64,000 bases of DNA from Planococcus maritimus (GTDB lineage: Bacteria > Bacillota > Bacilli > Bacillales_A > Planococcaceae), in assembly GCF_001592825.1 (NCBI RefSeq), contig NZ_LTZG01000001.1, positions 124,001 to 188,000 on the forward strand, in the 5' to 3' direction. Shown piece after piece: positions 17,132-25,631 of the stretch (its first letter is position 1; the number at the start of each line of letters is the position of its first letter). The position numbers and the translations under genes are program-made. Below the pieces are notes generated by a model, which was not told the DNA's origin, ran no database searches, and saw only the letters and a program-made list of their open reading frames with translations.

Positions 17132-18481
17132 ATGTACGAAACAGAAACGACACGAGAAAAACTAACGCTATTAATGAAAATCGTTTTGCCGATTCTCATC
17201 ACCCAAGTCGCTATGTATATGGTGACTTTTTTCGATATTTACATGACCGCCCGTTACGGGACAGAAGATCTTGCCGGTGTGTCGATCGGTTCCTCTTTTT
17301 GGGTTCCAGTCTATATTGGCTTGGCCGGCATCCTTATGTCCATTACTCCAATTGTAGCACAATTGATGGGAGCCAAGAAAAAAGATGGCGTGAAAGACGC
17401 GGTGCAGCAAGGGATTTATTTGGCGATTATCCTCGCGGCGATCGTCTTTGCCTTTTTCTTCTTCGGCATCGACTGGCTGCTCGGCTTTATGGATCTCGAA
17501 CCTGCGGTCAATGGCGTAGCTAGCCGTTATATTTTCGCTATGAGCTTGGGGCTCGTGCCGCTGTTTGCCTATAACGCGCTGCGCTCCTATATCGATGCGC
17601 TCGGTGCCACACGCGTGACGATGTTTATCACTTTGATGTCGGCACCGATCAATGTATTCTTCAATTATCTATTGATTTTCGGCAAATTCGGATTCCCTGA
17701 ACTCGGCGGTCCGGGTGCGGGCATGGCTTCGGCAATCACCTATTGGCTCGTGCTGGCGATTGCCGCTTTCATCATCCACACGAATGAACCGTTTAAGTCA
17801 TTCGGAATCTTCCGCAAATGGGCTCGCCCTTCCGTGGTACGATGGAAAGAAATCACCGGCATCGGCGTGCCGATCGGCATTTCAATCTTCGCTGAAACGA
17901 GTATCTTTTCAGCGGTCACATTCATGATGTCTGTATACGGGACCATCACCATTGCCGCCCATCAGATTGCCCTAAACTTTGCTTCGCTATTATACATGTT
18001 GCCACTTAGCATTTCCATGGGCGCTACAATACTGGTTGGGTTTGAAGTCGGGGCAAAACGCGCATCACATGCTAAGCAATACAGTTGGCTTGGCGTCGGT
18101 GCAGCCGTGACGCTCAGTGTCATCTCGTCAGGAATCCTGTATTTCTTGCGGGAACCAATCGCTGAGTTGTATTCGTCTGACCCAGCCGTTATTGGGCTCG
18201 CGGTCCAGTTCCTGATCTTCGCTGCCTTGTTCCAAGTGTCGGATGCTGTTCAAGCACCCGTTCAAGGGGCCTTGCGAGGCTATAAAGATGTCAACATCAC
18301 ATTTATTATGGCGCTCATTTCCTATTGGGTCATCGGGCTGCCGTCGGGCTATCTGTTTGCCACATTCAGTGATCTCGGCGCATTCGGCTATTGGGTCGGA
18401 TTAATCGTCGGTCTCACGGCAGGCGCAATTACTTTATCGATCCGCTTGTTGATCATCCAAAAAAAGCTTGCCGCTCAATGA
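17132..18481 (+). CDS. MATE family multidrug/cation antiporter
   Basis: A 449-residue membrane protein with about 12 hydrophobic helices in two homologous halves, as expected for NorM-like MATE exporters that expel cationic drugs using Na+ or H+. Recognisable are the opening KIVLPILITQVAMYMVTFFD and the second-half GATILVGFEVGAKR. It is similar to B. subtilis YojI, which lies in the same genomic neighbourhood. I start at the ATG at 17132, 8 nt after GGGGG; an open extension to 17027 overlaps the promoter. The last codons lie inside the terminator stem and encode KKLAAQ. Confidence 0.92.
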   Translation: MYETETTREKLTLLMKIVLPILITQVAMYMVTFFDIYMTARYGTEDLAGVSIGSSFWVPVYIGLAGILMSITPIVAQLMGAKKKDGVKDAVQQGIYLAIILAAIVFAFFFFGIDWLLGFMDLEPAVNGVASRYIFAMSLGLVPLFAYNALRSYIDALGATRVTMFITLMSAPINVFFNYLLIFGKFGFPELGGPGAGMASAITYWLVLAIAAFIIHTNEPFKSFGIFRKWARPSVVRWKEITGIGVPIGISIFAETSIFSAVTFMMSVYGTITIAAHQIALNFASLLYMLPLSISMGATILVGFEVGAKRASHAKQYSWLGVGAAVTLSVISSGILYFLREPIAELYSSDPAVIGLAVQFLIFAALFQVSDAVQAPVQGALRGYKDVNITFIMALISYWVIGLPSGYLFATFSDLGAFGYWVGLIVGLTAGAITLSIRLLIIQKKLAAQ

Positions 18482-18495
18482 GCGGCAAGCTTTTT
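18459..18495. terminator. Bidirectional terminator inside both convergent coding ends
   Basis: AAAAAGCTTGCCGCTC (18461-18476) and GAGCGGCAAGCTTTTT (18480-18495) pair perfectly around the loop AAT. The MATE stop TGA (18479-18481) and the convergent gene's stop (18475-18477) both lie in the hairpin. Confidence 0.93.
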
Positions 18496-18714
18496 GTATA
18501 GCTGAAGCAATGCGTTTTTCTCGTGTTCCGTAAGATTGGACTGACCGATGCGTTCAGTCGCCAATGCCAACTTTTCTTCCACGGATTTTCGGACGCGTGG
18601 ATGGGTCAGTTCATCGTTTAGTTCAACGAGTATGCTCTTCTCTAATTCCTCTTGTGTCGTAATGCGCTGTATGCCTTGGCGGTCCGGCCATAAGCGTTTG
18701 TATGCTTCGATCAT
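18475..18714 (-). CDS. Hypothetical 79-residue helical protein
   Basis: A 79-residue charged, probably all-helical protein (MIEAYKRLWPDRQGIQ... to KKLAAH). No membrane segment, cysteine motif or recognised domain; I cannot assign a function. Its ATG overlaps the CobW stop (ATGA, 18711-18714), so translation is coupled to that GTPase, suggesting a related function such as metal allocation. The C-terminal six residues are encoded in the palindromic terminator shared with the convergent MATE gene. A chance ORF is unlikely given the coupling. Confidence 0.75.
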   Translation of the reverse strand: MIEAYKRLWPDRQGIQRITTQEELEKSILVELNDELTHPRVRKSVEEKLALATERIGQSNLTEHEKNALLQLYKKLAAH

Positions 18715-19592
18715 GGCATGGCCAGCTCGTCTAAGTTTTCACCAATCAACACGATCTGATTGCGCAGCTTCAAGTATTCCGGCAGCCATTGCACCATGCC
18801 ATACGCATACTGGAAAGAATGCGGATAACTATGGCCCGATAGCGTGATATAGCCTTTGATGCGGTAAACGGTATCCGGCAAGGTGCGAAGCCAGTCTTCA
18901 AAAGCTTCGCGCTCAATTGGCTGATCAAACGACACGATCTTCGTCTGCAAATTCAATTTCGACACAGGTGCTTGTTCGACCGCCCCACGTTCTGCAGGGC
19001 TAATGGATTCAAGCAATTGCAGCGGCACTTTGGCATGTACTGTCTGAACGATGCGCGCTGTCGGATTGATTTGCTGGATTTCAAAAATGGCCTGGCTTTG
19101 TTCTGATTCGCTCAGCAAATCCGTTTTGTTGGCCAAAAGTAAATCGGCATGGCGGATCTGCTCGATAAATAGCGAGCGGATTTGCGGGGACAATTGCTGT
19201 CGCTCCAAAAACCGCTTGCTGTCCGCAACCGTGACGATGCCGCGGAAGTTCAAGCGTTCGGCAAACAGCGGCGAGAAAATCGCATCGAGTGCTTCGACCG
19301 GATGCGCAGCTCCCGTTGTTTCAATCAATAAGACGTCGAACTCCGATTCCGCGAGCAAAGACTGGATCTGCGCTTCTGATTTTTCCGAGCCGCTGCAACA
19401 AATGCAGCCATCCAGGATTTCCTTCAGCGGCACCCCGTCCCCGACTTCTTCTGAATCAAAATTCATCGATCCTAGCTCATTCATGAAAATGGCCGGTTTC
19501 AAGCCTTGTTCTTTAAATTCCATAATCATCTTCTTCAGCAAAGTCGTTTTCCCGCTGCCGAGAAACCCACTGAATAAATACACATCAACCAT
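18711..19592 (-). CDS. CobW/COG0523 family GTPase metallochaperone
   Basis: A 293-residue G3E GTPase. Walker A GFLGSGKTT lies at 9-17, the metal-binding CxCC motif is CICC (Cys63, Cys65, Cys66), and NKTD gives guanine specificity near 155. The C-terminal CobW_C domain follows (about 205-290), ending YGMVQWLPEYLKL. Members deliver zinc, cobalt or iron to client metalloproteins. No metal-responsive operator (Zur box) was seen upstream by eye, so the metal is open. The ATG at 19592 follows AAAGGATGAG; a TTG one codon earlier is less well spaced. Confidence 0.92.
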   Translation of the reverse strand: MVDVYLFSGFLGSGKTTLLKKMIMEFKEQGLKPAIFMNELGSMNFDSEEVGDGVPLKEILDGCICCSGSEKSEAQIQSLLAESEFDVLLIETTGAAHPVEALDAIFSPLFAERLNFRGIVTVADSKRFLERQQLSPQIRSLFIEQIRHADLLLANKTDLLSESEQSQAIFEIQQINPTARIVQTVHAKVPLQLLESISPAERGAVEQAPVSKLNLQTKIVSFDQPIEREAFEDWLRTLPDTVYRIKGYITLSGHSYPHSFQYAYGMVQWLPEYLKLRNQIVLIGENLDELAMP

Positions 19593-19618
19593 CAACTCAT
19601 CCTTTCTCTGCTATGAAA

Positions 19619-19646
19619 GAAAAGGCCCGCCGGAAGCGGGCCTTTT
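19619..19646 (-). terminator. Terminator of ctpA
   Basis: AAAAGGCCCGC / GCGGGCCTTTT stem with a TTCCG loop and T run on the minus strand, just after the ctpA stop. Confidence 0.9.
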
Positions 19647-19654
19647 CAATGATC

Positions 19655-21214
19655 TTATTCTTCTGAATCGGCTTCTTCTGTGTCGGCCTCTTCTGAATCA
19701 GCGTCTTCATCAGCCGCTTCTTCAGTTGCCAAGCCAGCTTGCTCCATCAGGATATCTGTTGCTTCTTGAAGCTGTGGATCTTCTGTATTGATCTTTTCAC
19801 GCAATTGGTCCATGACCGCATACATCGTCTCTTCGTTCAATACGCCATCCGCTTCCAAGTCGTTTTCTTCCTGGAATTCCGTAACGGCCTGTTCCATTTC
19901 TTCTTCAAAAACGCCGTCAATTTCCCCAACGTCAAAGCCGAGGGCATCCAGCATTTTCTCTGCTGTTTGCACTTGTTCGGAAATGCTGCCGTCCTTCAGT
20001 TCGACAGATGTATCAAGGAATGGCAGAGATGCATATTCTGGATACGGAACCACTTCATCCGGCTCAATGCCTTCTTCATGGATCCAGTTGCCATCAGGCG
20101 TCAACCATTTGGCAGTCGTGAATTTCAAATTGGAACCATCGGAAAGGTCATTCGCTGTTTGCACTGTTCCTTTTCCGAAGGTTTTTTCGCCAACTAGTGT
20201 GACGCCAGCGGATTCGCTCATCGCCCCTGCCAAAATCTCAGAAGCTGATGCACTGCCGCCGTCAATCAACAAAGTGACCGGGACGTCCAGTTTGTCTCCT
20301 CCGGTTGCCAAATACACTTCAGGCTCTTCACCTTTTGCCTGTACTTCGAACATTTCCTTGCCTTCTTCAACAAAAAGGTTGGAAATATCAAGTGCGGTAT
20401 TCAGCAAGCCGCCTGGGTTCTGGCGCACATCAAGCACTGCTGCTTCCATGCCTTGTTCTTCCATATCGGCAATAGCTTGTTGCAACTCTTCATATGTGTT
20501 TTCAGAGAAACTTGTGATATTGATATGGGCTACTTGGTCATTGACCATTTCCGCATACACCGTTTCAATCGGAATCTCGTCACGGACGATGGTGATATCA
20601 ATCGGGTCTGCATTTTCGCCGCGCTGGATCGTCAAGGTTACTTCCGTCCCTTTTTCACCACGGATCAACATAACCGCTTCGGTTGTGGAAAAGCCTTGAA
20701 TGCTCTCGCCATCCACTTCCAAAATTTGGTCATTCGGCAAAACGCCTGCTTTTTCTGCCGGCGAATTTTTGATCGGGGAAACGACCGTTACGTAGCCATT
20801 GCGTTCTTGAACTTCTGCGCCGATGCCTTCAAAGCTGGAAGAAATGCCTTCCATGAACTGCGCAGCTTCATTTTCATCCATATAATCAGAGTACGGGTCG
20901 CCCAGTGCCTCCACCATGCCGTTGATGGCACCGTTGATCAAGGCTTCCTCCTCCACATTCTCAAAATACTGCGCTTCGATTTGATCGTAAGCTGAATACA
21001 GTTTTTGGAATTCCTGACGTTCAGGACTGTTTACTTCCACTGCCTTATCTTCTCCAAAAGTTAAAGCGAAAACGGTGATGCCCACTGTCGCGATAATCAA
21101 GGTAAAGACAAGCATGATGAAATAAAAGGTTTTCATTCGAATAAAATGCGGCTTTGGTTCCTCTGCCGCCGGCGCTTCGGGTTGGTGTTCTTCGCCCGGT
21201 CGCTTGTCGTCCAT
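19655..21214 (-). CDS. ctpA: C-terminal processing peptidase (S41), membrane-anchored
   Basis: A 519-residue carboxyl-terminal protease. Order: cytosolic N-terminus, one membrane helix (about 28-50, FYFIMLVFTLIIATVGITVF), helical segment, PDZ domain (about 115-190), S41 catalytic domain with the nucleophile Ser in GGSASASE and the general-base Lys in GKGTVQ, then a peptidoglycan-binding domain (about 405-470). The catalytic part faces outside. The extreme C-terminus is a repetitive acidic tail (EEADSEE-type units). Start taken at the ATG at 21214 (MDDKRPG); an ATG seven codons earlier has a poorly spaced site. Position next to deoD resembles the B. subtilis ctpA-yodJ-deoD region. Confidence 0.93.
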   Translation of the reverse strand: MDDKRPGEEHQPEAPAAEEPKPHFIRMKTFYFIMLVFTLIIATVGITVFALTFGEDKAVEVNSPERQEFQKLYSAYDQIEAQYFENVEEEALINGAINGMVEALGDPYSDYMDENEAAQFMEGISSSFEGIGAEVQERNGYVTVVSPIKNSPAEKAGVLPNDQILEVDGESIQGFSTTEAVMLIRGEKGTEVTLTIQRGENADPIDITIVRDEIPIETVYAEMVNDQVAHINITSFSENTYEELQQAIADMEEQGMEAAVLDVRQNPGGLLNTALDISNLFVEEGKEMFEVQAKGEEPEVYLATGGDKLDVPVTLLIDGGSASASEILAGAMSESAGVTLVGEKTFGKGTVQTANDLSDGSNLKFTTAKWLTPDGNWIHEEGIEPDEVVPYPEYASLPFLDTSVELKDGSISEQVQTAEKMLDALGFDVGEIDGVFEEEMEQAVTEFQEENDLEADGVLNEETMYAVMDQLREKINTEDPQLQEATDILMEQAGLATEEAADEDADSEEADTEEADSEE

Positions 21215-21287
21215 ATGTTTCACCACTTTCTTCATTCACCTGGCAGCAAGTTCCAGAAATTCCTCTAAAACTTGGCGGGGTTAAAAG

Positions 21288-21315
21288 AAAAAGACTGCCT
21301 CGACAGTCTTTTTTT
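21288..21315 (-). terminator. Terminator of deoD
   Basis: AAAAAGACTG...CAGTCTTTTT stem-loop with a T run on the minus strand, shortly after the deoD stop at 21320. Confidence 0.88.
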
Positions 21316-21319
21316 CCTG

Positions 21320-22024
21320 TTAGTCTTGGATCGCTGCGTCCAATGCGACAACAATCATATCGTTGAATGTTGTTTGGCGTTCTTCTGCAGATGTTACTTC
21401 ACCAGTCAAAAGATGGTCGCTGACAGTCAAAATCGATAGGGCTTTGCGGCCGAATTTAGCTGCTAGCGTATACAATGCGGAAGATTCCATTTCAAGCCCT
21501 AGAATTCCGTATTGCGCCCATTTTTCGTGCTCTGCGTGTTCGTTGTAGAATACGTCTTCAGTGAAGACATTTCCGACGCGCAAGTTCAAGCCTTTTTCTT
21601 GCCCAGCTGCATAAGCTTTTTGCAGAAGGCCGAAGTCGGCAATCGGTGCATACGTGATGCCGTTAAAAATGATGTCGTTCATTTTCGAATCCGTTGAAGC
21701 AGCCTGAGCCAGAATAACGTCACGCACTTTAACGTCTTTGTGGATCGAACCGCAAGTACCGACGCGAATCAATTTCTGCACATCGTATTCTTGCATCAAT
21801 TCTGTAACATAAATGGAAATTGATGGGACACCCATGCCCGTTCCTTGGACGGAAATGCGCTTGCCCTTATATGTACCTGTGTAGCCGAACATATTACGGA
21901 CTTCGTTGTACAATGTTACATCTTCAAGGAATGTTTCTGCGATGTATTTCGCACGAAGTGGATCGCCAGGAAGTAAAATCGTATCGGCGATATCGCCTTT
22001 TTTAGCATTAATGTGAACACTCAT
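21320..22024 (-). CDS. deoD: Purine nucleoside phosphorylase, DeoD type
   Basis: A 234-residue hexameric PNP that splits purine nucleosides with phosphate to base and ribose-1-phosphate. Family features: [14 protein letters not shown] start, [13 protein letters not shown] phosphate-binding region (about 18-30), [13 protein letters not shown] (about 60-72), [10 protein letters not shown] (about 175-185) and the SDHLLTGE end, with the catalytic Asp in VSDH. I start at the second ATG (22024), the conserved MSVHIN start, 7 nt after GAGG. Monocistronic with its own terminator. Confidence 0.96.
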   Translation of the reverse strand: MSVHINAKKGDIADTILLPGDPLRAKYIAETFLEDVTLYNEVRNMFGYTGTYKGKRISVQGTGMGVPSISIYVTELMQEYDVQKLIRVGTCGSIHKDVKVRDVILAQAASTDSKMNDIIFNGITYAPIADFGLLQKAYAAGQEKGLNLRVGNVFTEDVFYNEHAEHEKWAQYGILGLEMESSALYTLAAKFGRKALSILTVSDHLLTGEVTSAEERQTTFNDMIVVALDAAIQD

Positions 22025-22093
22025 CATAAAACCTCACTTTATTTTAGTCGATTTAATCATACTGTTTTTTTTCACCGAGTGCAATGAAGAGCC

Positions 22094-22309
22094 TCAACCT
22101 GCCTCGTATTCTTCCCACATTCGGTCAAATGTGGAAGCTCGGAGAACTGGATGCGCTTTTTCTTCAAGGTATTGAGAGACTTCTTGAAAATCGGTGCTCG
22201 ATTTAGGGAAGCTGTGATCCAAAAACATTGCCTCGGCAAATTGGGAATACTCATCCTGCACAAGCTTGCCGCGGTGTTTCAAGGCATATTGATAAAACGA
22301 GCGCTTCAT
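22094..22309 (-). CDS. yozE: YozE family protein (UPF0346)
   Basis: A 71-residue soluble protein with a YozE SAM-like four-helix fold: MKRSFYQYALKHRG, AEAMFLDHSFPKSSTDFQEVS and FDRMWEEYEA match the family throughout. The cellular role is unknown. AAAGGAGGAGCC precedes the ATG. It lies between deoD and the msrB terminator and seems to be transcribed alone. Confidence 0.92.
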   Translation of the reverse strand: MKRSFYQYALKHRGKLVQDEYSQFAEAMFLDHSFPKSSTDFQEVSQYLEEKAHPVLRASTFDRMWEEYEAG

Positions 22310-22328
22310 AAGAGGCTCCTCCTTTCAG

Positions 22329-22350
22329 CAAAAAGCCCGGACCGCAGTCC
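22329..22350 (-). terminator. Terminator of the msrA-msrB unit
   Basis: On the minus strand AGCCTGGAC...GTCCGGGCTTTTT (one G-T/mismatch position), 10 nt after the msrB stop. Confidence 0.82.
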
Positions 22351-22360
22351 AGGCTGTAAA

Positions 22361-22786
22361 TTATTCGAATAGCTGCACATACTCGCGATAACCTTGTTGT
22401 TCCAATTGATCTTTCGGAACGAAACGCAAAGCGGCTGAGTTGATGCAATAGCGCAAGCCGCCAAGTTCAGACGGCCCGTCTGGGAATAAATGTCCGAGAT
22501 GTGAATCGGCCGAGGCAGAACGCACTTCTGTCCGTCTCATGCCATGGCTCGTATCGAAGTTTTCTTTCACTTCTTCGCCTTCGATCGGCTTGGCAAAACT
22601 TGGCCATCCGCAATGCGCGTCGAATTTATCTTTCGAGCTGAACAAAGGTTTGCCCGAAACGATATCTACATAGATACCTTCTTCGAAATGCTGGTCAAAC
22701 TCACCTTGAAATGGCGGTTCCGTGCCATTCTCCTGCGTAACGTGATATTGCATCGGCGTTAATTTCTGTTTCAACTCGTCTTTCAT
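22361..22786 (-). CDS. msrB: Peptide-methionine (R)-S-oxide reductase
   Basis: A 141-residue MsrB that reduces methionine-R-sulfoxide in proteins. Core motifs CGWPSF (59-64), [10 protein letters not shown] (97-106) and the catalytic Cys114 in [11 protein letters not shown] are present. Paired CxxC zinc-binding cysteines seen in many MsrBs are absent, as in other Bacillus-type enzymes. The ATG at 22786 overlaps the msrA stop (ATGA), so the pair is translationally coupled; GGGGGGAA lies just upstream within msrA. Cytosolic. Confidence 0.96.
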   Translation of the reverse strand: MKDELKQKLTPMQYHVTQENGTEPPFQGEFDQHFEEGIYVDIVSGKPLFSSKDKFDAHCGWPSFAKPIEGEEVKENFDTSHGMRRTEVRSASADSHLGHLFPDGPSELGGLRYCINSAALRFVPKDQLEQQGYREYVQLFE

Positions 22787-23313
22787 TTCGATTCCCCCCA
22801 ATGATTTTGGATAAATGCTTTGCGGCCAGACCCTGTCGCATAGCGGTTGTAGTGAGCAGGATTTTTCTGGTAATAATCCTGGTGGTAGGTTTCGGCCGGA
22901 TAGAATTCCTTTGCTTCCAAAATATCCGTCGCAATCGGCTTATTGAATTTGCCGGATTGCTCTAATTGCTGCTTGGATTTTTCAGCAGCAATGCGTTGTT
23001 CTTCCGTGTGGTAATAAATAGCGGTTTTATAAGAATCGCCACGGTCGAAAAATTGGCCACCTGCATCAGTCGGGTCAATCTGGGACCAAAACACTTCAAG
23101 TAATCGCTCATAAGGATAAATATCCGGCTGGAACGTGATTTCAACCGCCTCTCTATGGCCGGTCACATTCGTGCACACTTGTTCATAAGTCGGATTCGGC
23201 AAGTCGCCGCCCGTATATCCGCTGACGACCGCTTCGATGCCATCGAGTGTATCAAAAGGCTGTACCATGCACCAAAAGCAGCCGCCGGCAAATGTCGCTT
23301 TTTCTGTCTTCAT
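22783..23313 (-). CDS. msrA: Peptide-methionine (S)-S-oxide reductase
   Basis: A 176-residue MsrA that reduces methionine-S-sulfoxide. The catalytic motif GGCFWC is at 10-15 (nucleophile Cys12), followed by GYTGG and later [10 protein letters not shown] motifs. The conserved start [14 protein letters not shown] at 23313 follows GAGGAGGGG; the 30-residue upstream extension overlaps the ypmS end and lacks conservation. First gene of an msrA-msrB operon covering both sulfoxide isomers; just downstream of ypmS, as in B. subtilis. Confidence 0.96.
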   Translation of the reverse strand: MKTEKATFAGGCFWCMVQPFDTLDGIEAVVSGYTGGDLPNPTYEQVCTNVTGHREAVEITFQPDIYPYERLLEVFWSQIDPTDAGGQFFDRGDSYKTAIYYHTEEQRIAAEKSKQQLEQSGKFNKPIATDILEAKEFYPAETYHQDYYQKNPAHYNRYATGSGRKAFIQNHWGESK

Positions 23314-23329
23314 CTTACCCCTCCTCACA

Positions 23330-23905
23330 TTATGGTTGAATCGTAACCAATAGACGGATGTCGTCTTCTTCAAGGTCAAACGAAGTCGCTCGTACTGAAA
23401 CACCGCCGTTAATCGGAATATCCGTTAGACTTAGCAAAACTTCTTCATCTTTCGGCATTACTTCCATAAATTCTGGAAGGTCAACGGAGTCTCGAAGTAA
23501 TTTTAACGCTGACTCCGGCGGAATGTCGAGCTGTCCGACTTCAACCGAGCGCTGTTCTAATAGCAAATTGCCATCGGGCAGCACGACCGGGTCAAACGTC
23601 AAGAGAATCGGCAAGGTCACGCCGAACACCGTCAATTCGGTCGATAGGCTAACATTGTCAGTCACCGAAAGCCGCAGTGGGATGGGCTGTCCTTCCATCG
23701 CATCTGCAATATAGGTGTTTGCAATGCCTTCAAAATCGGCTTTGGTCGTATTGACAACAACCGTATTGCCTTCAGGCGGGGGGCTTGTCTCTGCCTGGTA
23801 GGCTTTAAAATCGTCGGATGGTGTCGTGATGAACAATAATAACCCAATGATGGCAAGTAAGTTCAACACCACTAAAACGAAGAAAGCTAAACGCCATTTT
23901 TTCAT
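23330..23905 (-). CDS. ypmS: YpmS family membrane-anchored protein
   Basis: A 191-residue protein with a single N-terminal membrane helix (about 5-27, [21 protein letters not shown]) and an extracellular beta-rich domain, matching the YpmS (DUF2140) family. The function is not known. AGGAGGTGGAAAG precedes the ATG. It directly follows the lipoprotein gene ypmR (gap 11 nt) and precedes msrA by 16 nt, so it is probably in one transcript with them; this arrangement is conserved in Bacillus. Confidence 0.9.
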   Translation of the reverse strand: MKKWRLAFFVLVVLNLLAIIGLLLFITTPSDDFKAYQAETSPPPEGNTVVVNTTKADFEGIANTYIADAMEGQPIPLRLSVTDNVSLSTELTVFGVTLPILLTFDPVVLPDGNLLLEQRSVEVGQLDIPPESALKLLRDSVDLPEFMEVMPKDEEVLLSLTDIPINGGVSVRATSFDLEEDDIRLLVTIQP

Positions 23906-23916
23906 CTTTCCACCTC

Positions 23917-24714
23917 CTATTCCTGAAAGCTGATGCCGCAGTCCCCCATTGTTTCCGATACACGTTCAGCCATCAAGTCGTAGCCTTTGCTGTTCGGGTG
24001 GAAGAAATCGGTATGGTACACAAGATTGTCATTGCCAACAAATAAATCACTGACAGGCACAAAGCAGGCGTGCGGGTCGTCTTCCAAGGTTTCTTCCATG
24101 ACTCCATTATAGGAGGCGATAATTTCATCAAATTCTTTCACTTCGTCGGTAACCAATGAAAACGGGTTATACAAGCCAATAACAATGAGCGGCGCAGATG
24201 GATTCAATGAACGAATAGATGCATAGATGGTCTCGAAGCGTTTCTGATAAAAAACCATCTCTTCGCTGAATGCGTCGACGTTCAATGAAAATAAATCCCG
24301 TTTCACGATGCGCATGACGTCATTGCCGCCAATTGTCATAAAGATGTAATCGGAAGCGAGCAAAGGGCCCGATAGTTTGCCTTGCTGGAATAACGCCAGC
24401 AATTGATCGCTTCTTCTGCCGCGCTTTGCCGTGTTTTCCAAGGCAATGCCCTCTACTCCCGGCCACTCCGCCATTTCAAGCGCCAAACGTCCAGCATAGC
24501 CTCCCCGATTTTCTGTATCCCCCACTCCTTGTGACAAGGAATCGCCAAGAGCGGTGATGATAACGGTCTGCGGGATGAAATTCGGCGGGACCGTGTAAGG
24601 GGGAAATTCCACCGCTAATCGCGGAGCCGCTTCTTCTTTGCCGAAATTGAACGTCGAAGCACATCCCGCAAGCACGATCGATAAAACGATGACAATATAC
24701 AGGATGCGTTTCAC
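23917..24714 (-). CDS. ypmR: SGNH/GDSL-hydrolase lipoprotein
   Basis: A 265-residue exported lipoprotein. A type II signal peptide ends in the lipobox VLAGC (Cys at 18). The SGNH hydrolase blocks follow: GDSLSQGVGD (block I, nucleophile Ser, about 57-66), the block III GGND (about 128-131) and the C-terminal DFFHPNSKGYD with catalytic Asp and His. Likely an extracellular esterase or lipase; substrate unknown. The start is GTG behind AGGAGAGAC. It precedes ypmS, with which it forms a conserved pair. Confidence 0.92.
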   Translation of the reverse strand: MKRILYIVIVLSIVLAGCASTFNFGKEEAAPRLAVEFPPYTVPPNFIPQTVIITALGDSLSQGVGDTENRGGYAGRLALEMAEWPGVEGIALENTAKRGRRSDQLLALFQQGKLSGPLLASDYIFMTIGGNDVMRIVKRDLFSLNVDAFSEEMVFYQKRFETIYASIRSLNPSAPLIVIGLYNPFSLVTDEVKEFDEIIASYNGVMEETLEDDPHACFVPVSDLFVGNDNLVYHTDFFHPNSKGYDLMAERVSETMGDCGISFQE

Positions 24715-24743
24715 GTCTGTCTCTCCTTCGCGAACATTTTCGT

Positions 24744-25583
24744 TTACCCCGTGTAATACATGAAACCGATGGCGCCGATTCCGGTATGCGTCGAAATGAC
24801 TGGAGTCGTAAAATCATAGCGGATATCGGCAAAGCCAGTTTCCTTGATTTTTTCACGCAATGGCTCAGCCATTGCTTGGCCGTTCGCCTGGGCGATGCCG
24901 ACCCCTTTGACGACTTTGCCTTTTGTGCGTTCGGCAAAATCTTTTACTAAATAATCGACCACTTGCTTATGGCTGCGCATTTTCGCGACAGGCGTATATT
25001 CGCCGTCATCCAACGAAGCAATCGGCTTGATCTTCAGGAACGAGCCTATCATTGCACGGCCTTTGCCGATGCGTCCGCCTTTAACCAAATTATCGAGCGT
25101 GTCGACTACGACATACAATTTCGTGTTGCGACGCACTTGTTCAACGCGTTCGACGATTTCTTCTACTGATTTTCCGTCCATTGCCATCTGTGCGGCTTCA
25201 AACACCTGGAACGTTAGAGCATGGGAGATGTAGCGCGAATCGATGACTGTGACATCGCTGTCCGTCAGTTCAGCTGCCGTGCGCGCCGATTCCACTGTAC
25301 CGCTCATGCCGCCCGTCATATGGATGGAAATGATTTGGCTCCCGTCCTTGCCAAGCTCGTCATACAGTTCTTTAAAAACCCCTGGAGCCGGCTGGGAACT
25401 CTTCGGGAATTCATCAGACTCTTTCATCAGTTTCAAAAAAGCTTCCGGTTCCAAATCGACGCGGTCGAGATACGTGCTGCCCCCGATTTGAATCGACAAC
25501 GGAACAACATGAAGCCCGTATGCGGCTATTTCTTCTGCTTTTAAATCAGCAGTCGAATCCGTTACAATGTGAATTTTCGACAT
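24744..25583 (-). CDS. DegV family fatty-acid-binding protein
   Basis: A 279-residue DegV/FakB-type protein. The family fold binds a fatty acid and, with FakA kinase, presents it for phosphorylation to acyl phosphate. Visible motifs: VTDSTADL (5-12), HMTGGMSGT (about 93-101), SRYISHAL and the C-terminal THTGIGAIGFMYY. The neighbouring acyltransferase upstream fits a lipid context. ATG follows GGAAGTGATC. Which fatty acid is bound cannot be read from sequence. Confidence 0.92.
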   Translation of the reverse strand: MSKIHIVTDSTADLKAEEIAAYGLHVVPLSIQIGGSTYLDRVDLEPEAFLKLMKESDEFPKSSQPAPGVFKELYDELGKDGSQIISIHMTGGMSGTVESARTAAELTDSDVTVIDSRYISHALTFQVFEAAQMAMDGKSVEEIVERVEQVRRNTKLYVVVDTLDNLVKGGRIGKGRAMIGSFLKIKPIASLDDGEYTPVAKMRSHKQVVDYLVKDFAERTKGKVVKGVGIAQANGQAMAEPLREKIKETGFADIRYDFTTPVISTHTGIGAIGFMYYTG

Positions 25584-25631
25584 TCGATCACTTCCATTTC
25601 ATCTACTTATGGGTATTGCTTTATGAAAATT

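Noticed and set aside
19051..19791. 246-codon plus-strand ORF opposite cobW and the ctpA end
   Set aside because: Spans a terminator and an intergenic gap and is antisense to conserved genes.
19788..20699. 303-codon plus-strand ORF opposite ctpA
   Set aside because: Low-complexity Ser/Thr-rich translation caused by the antisense of acidic codons; no supporting signals.
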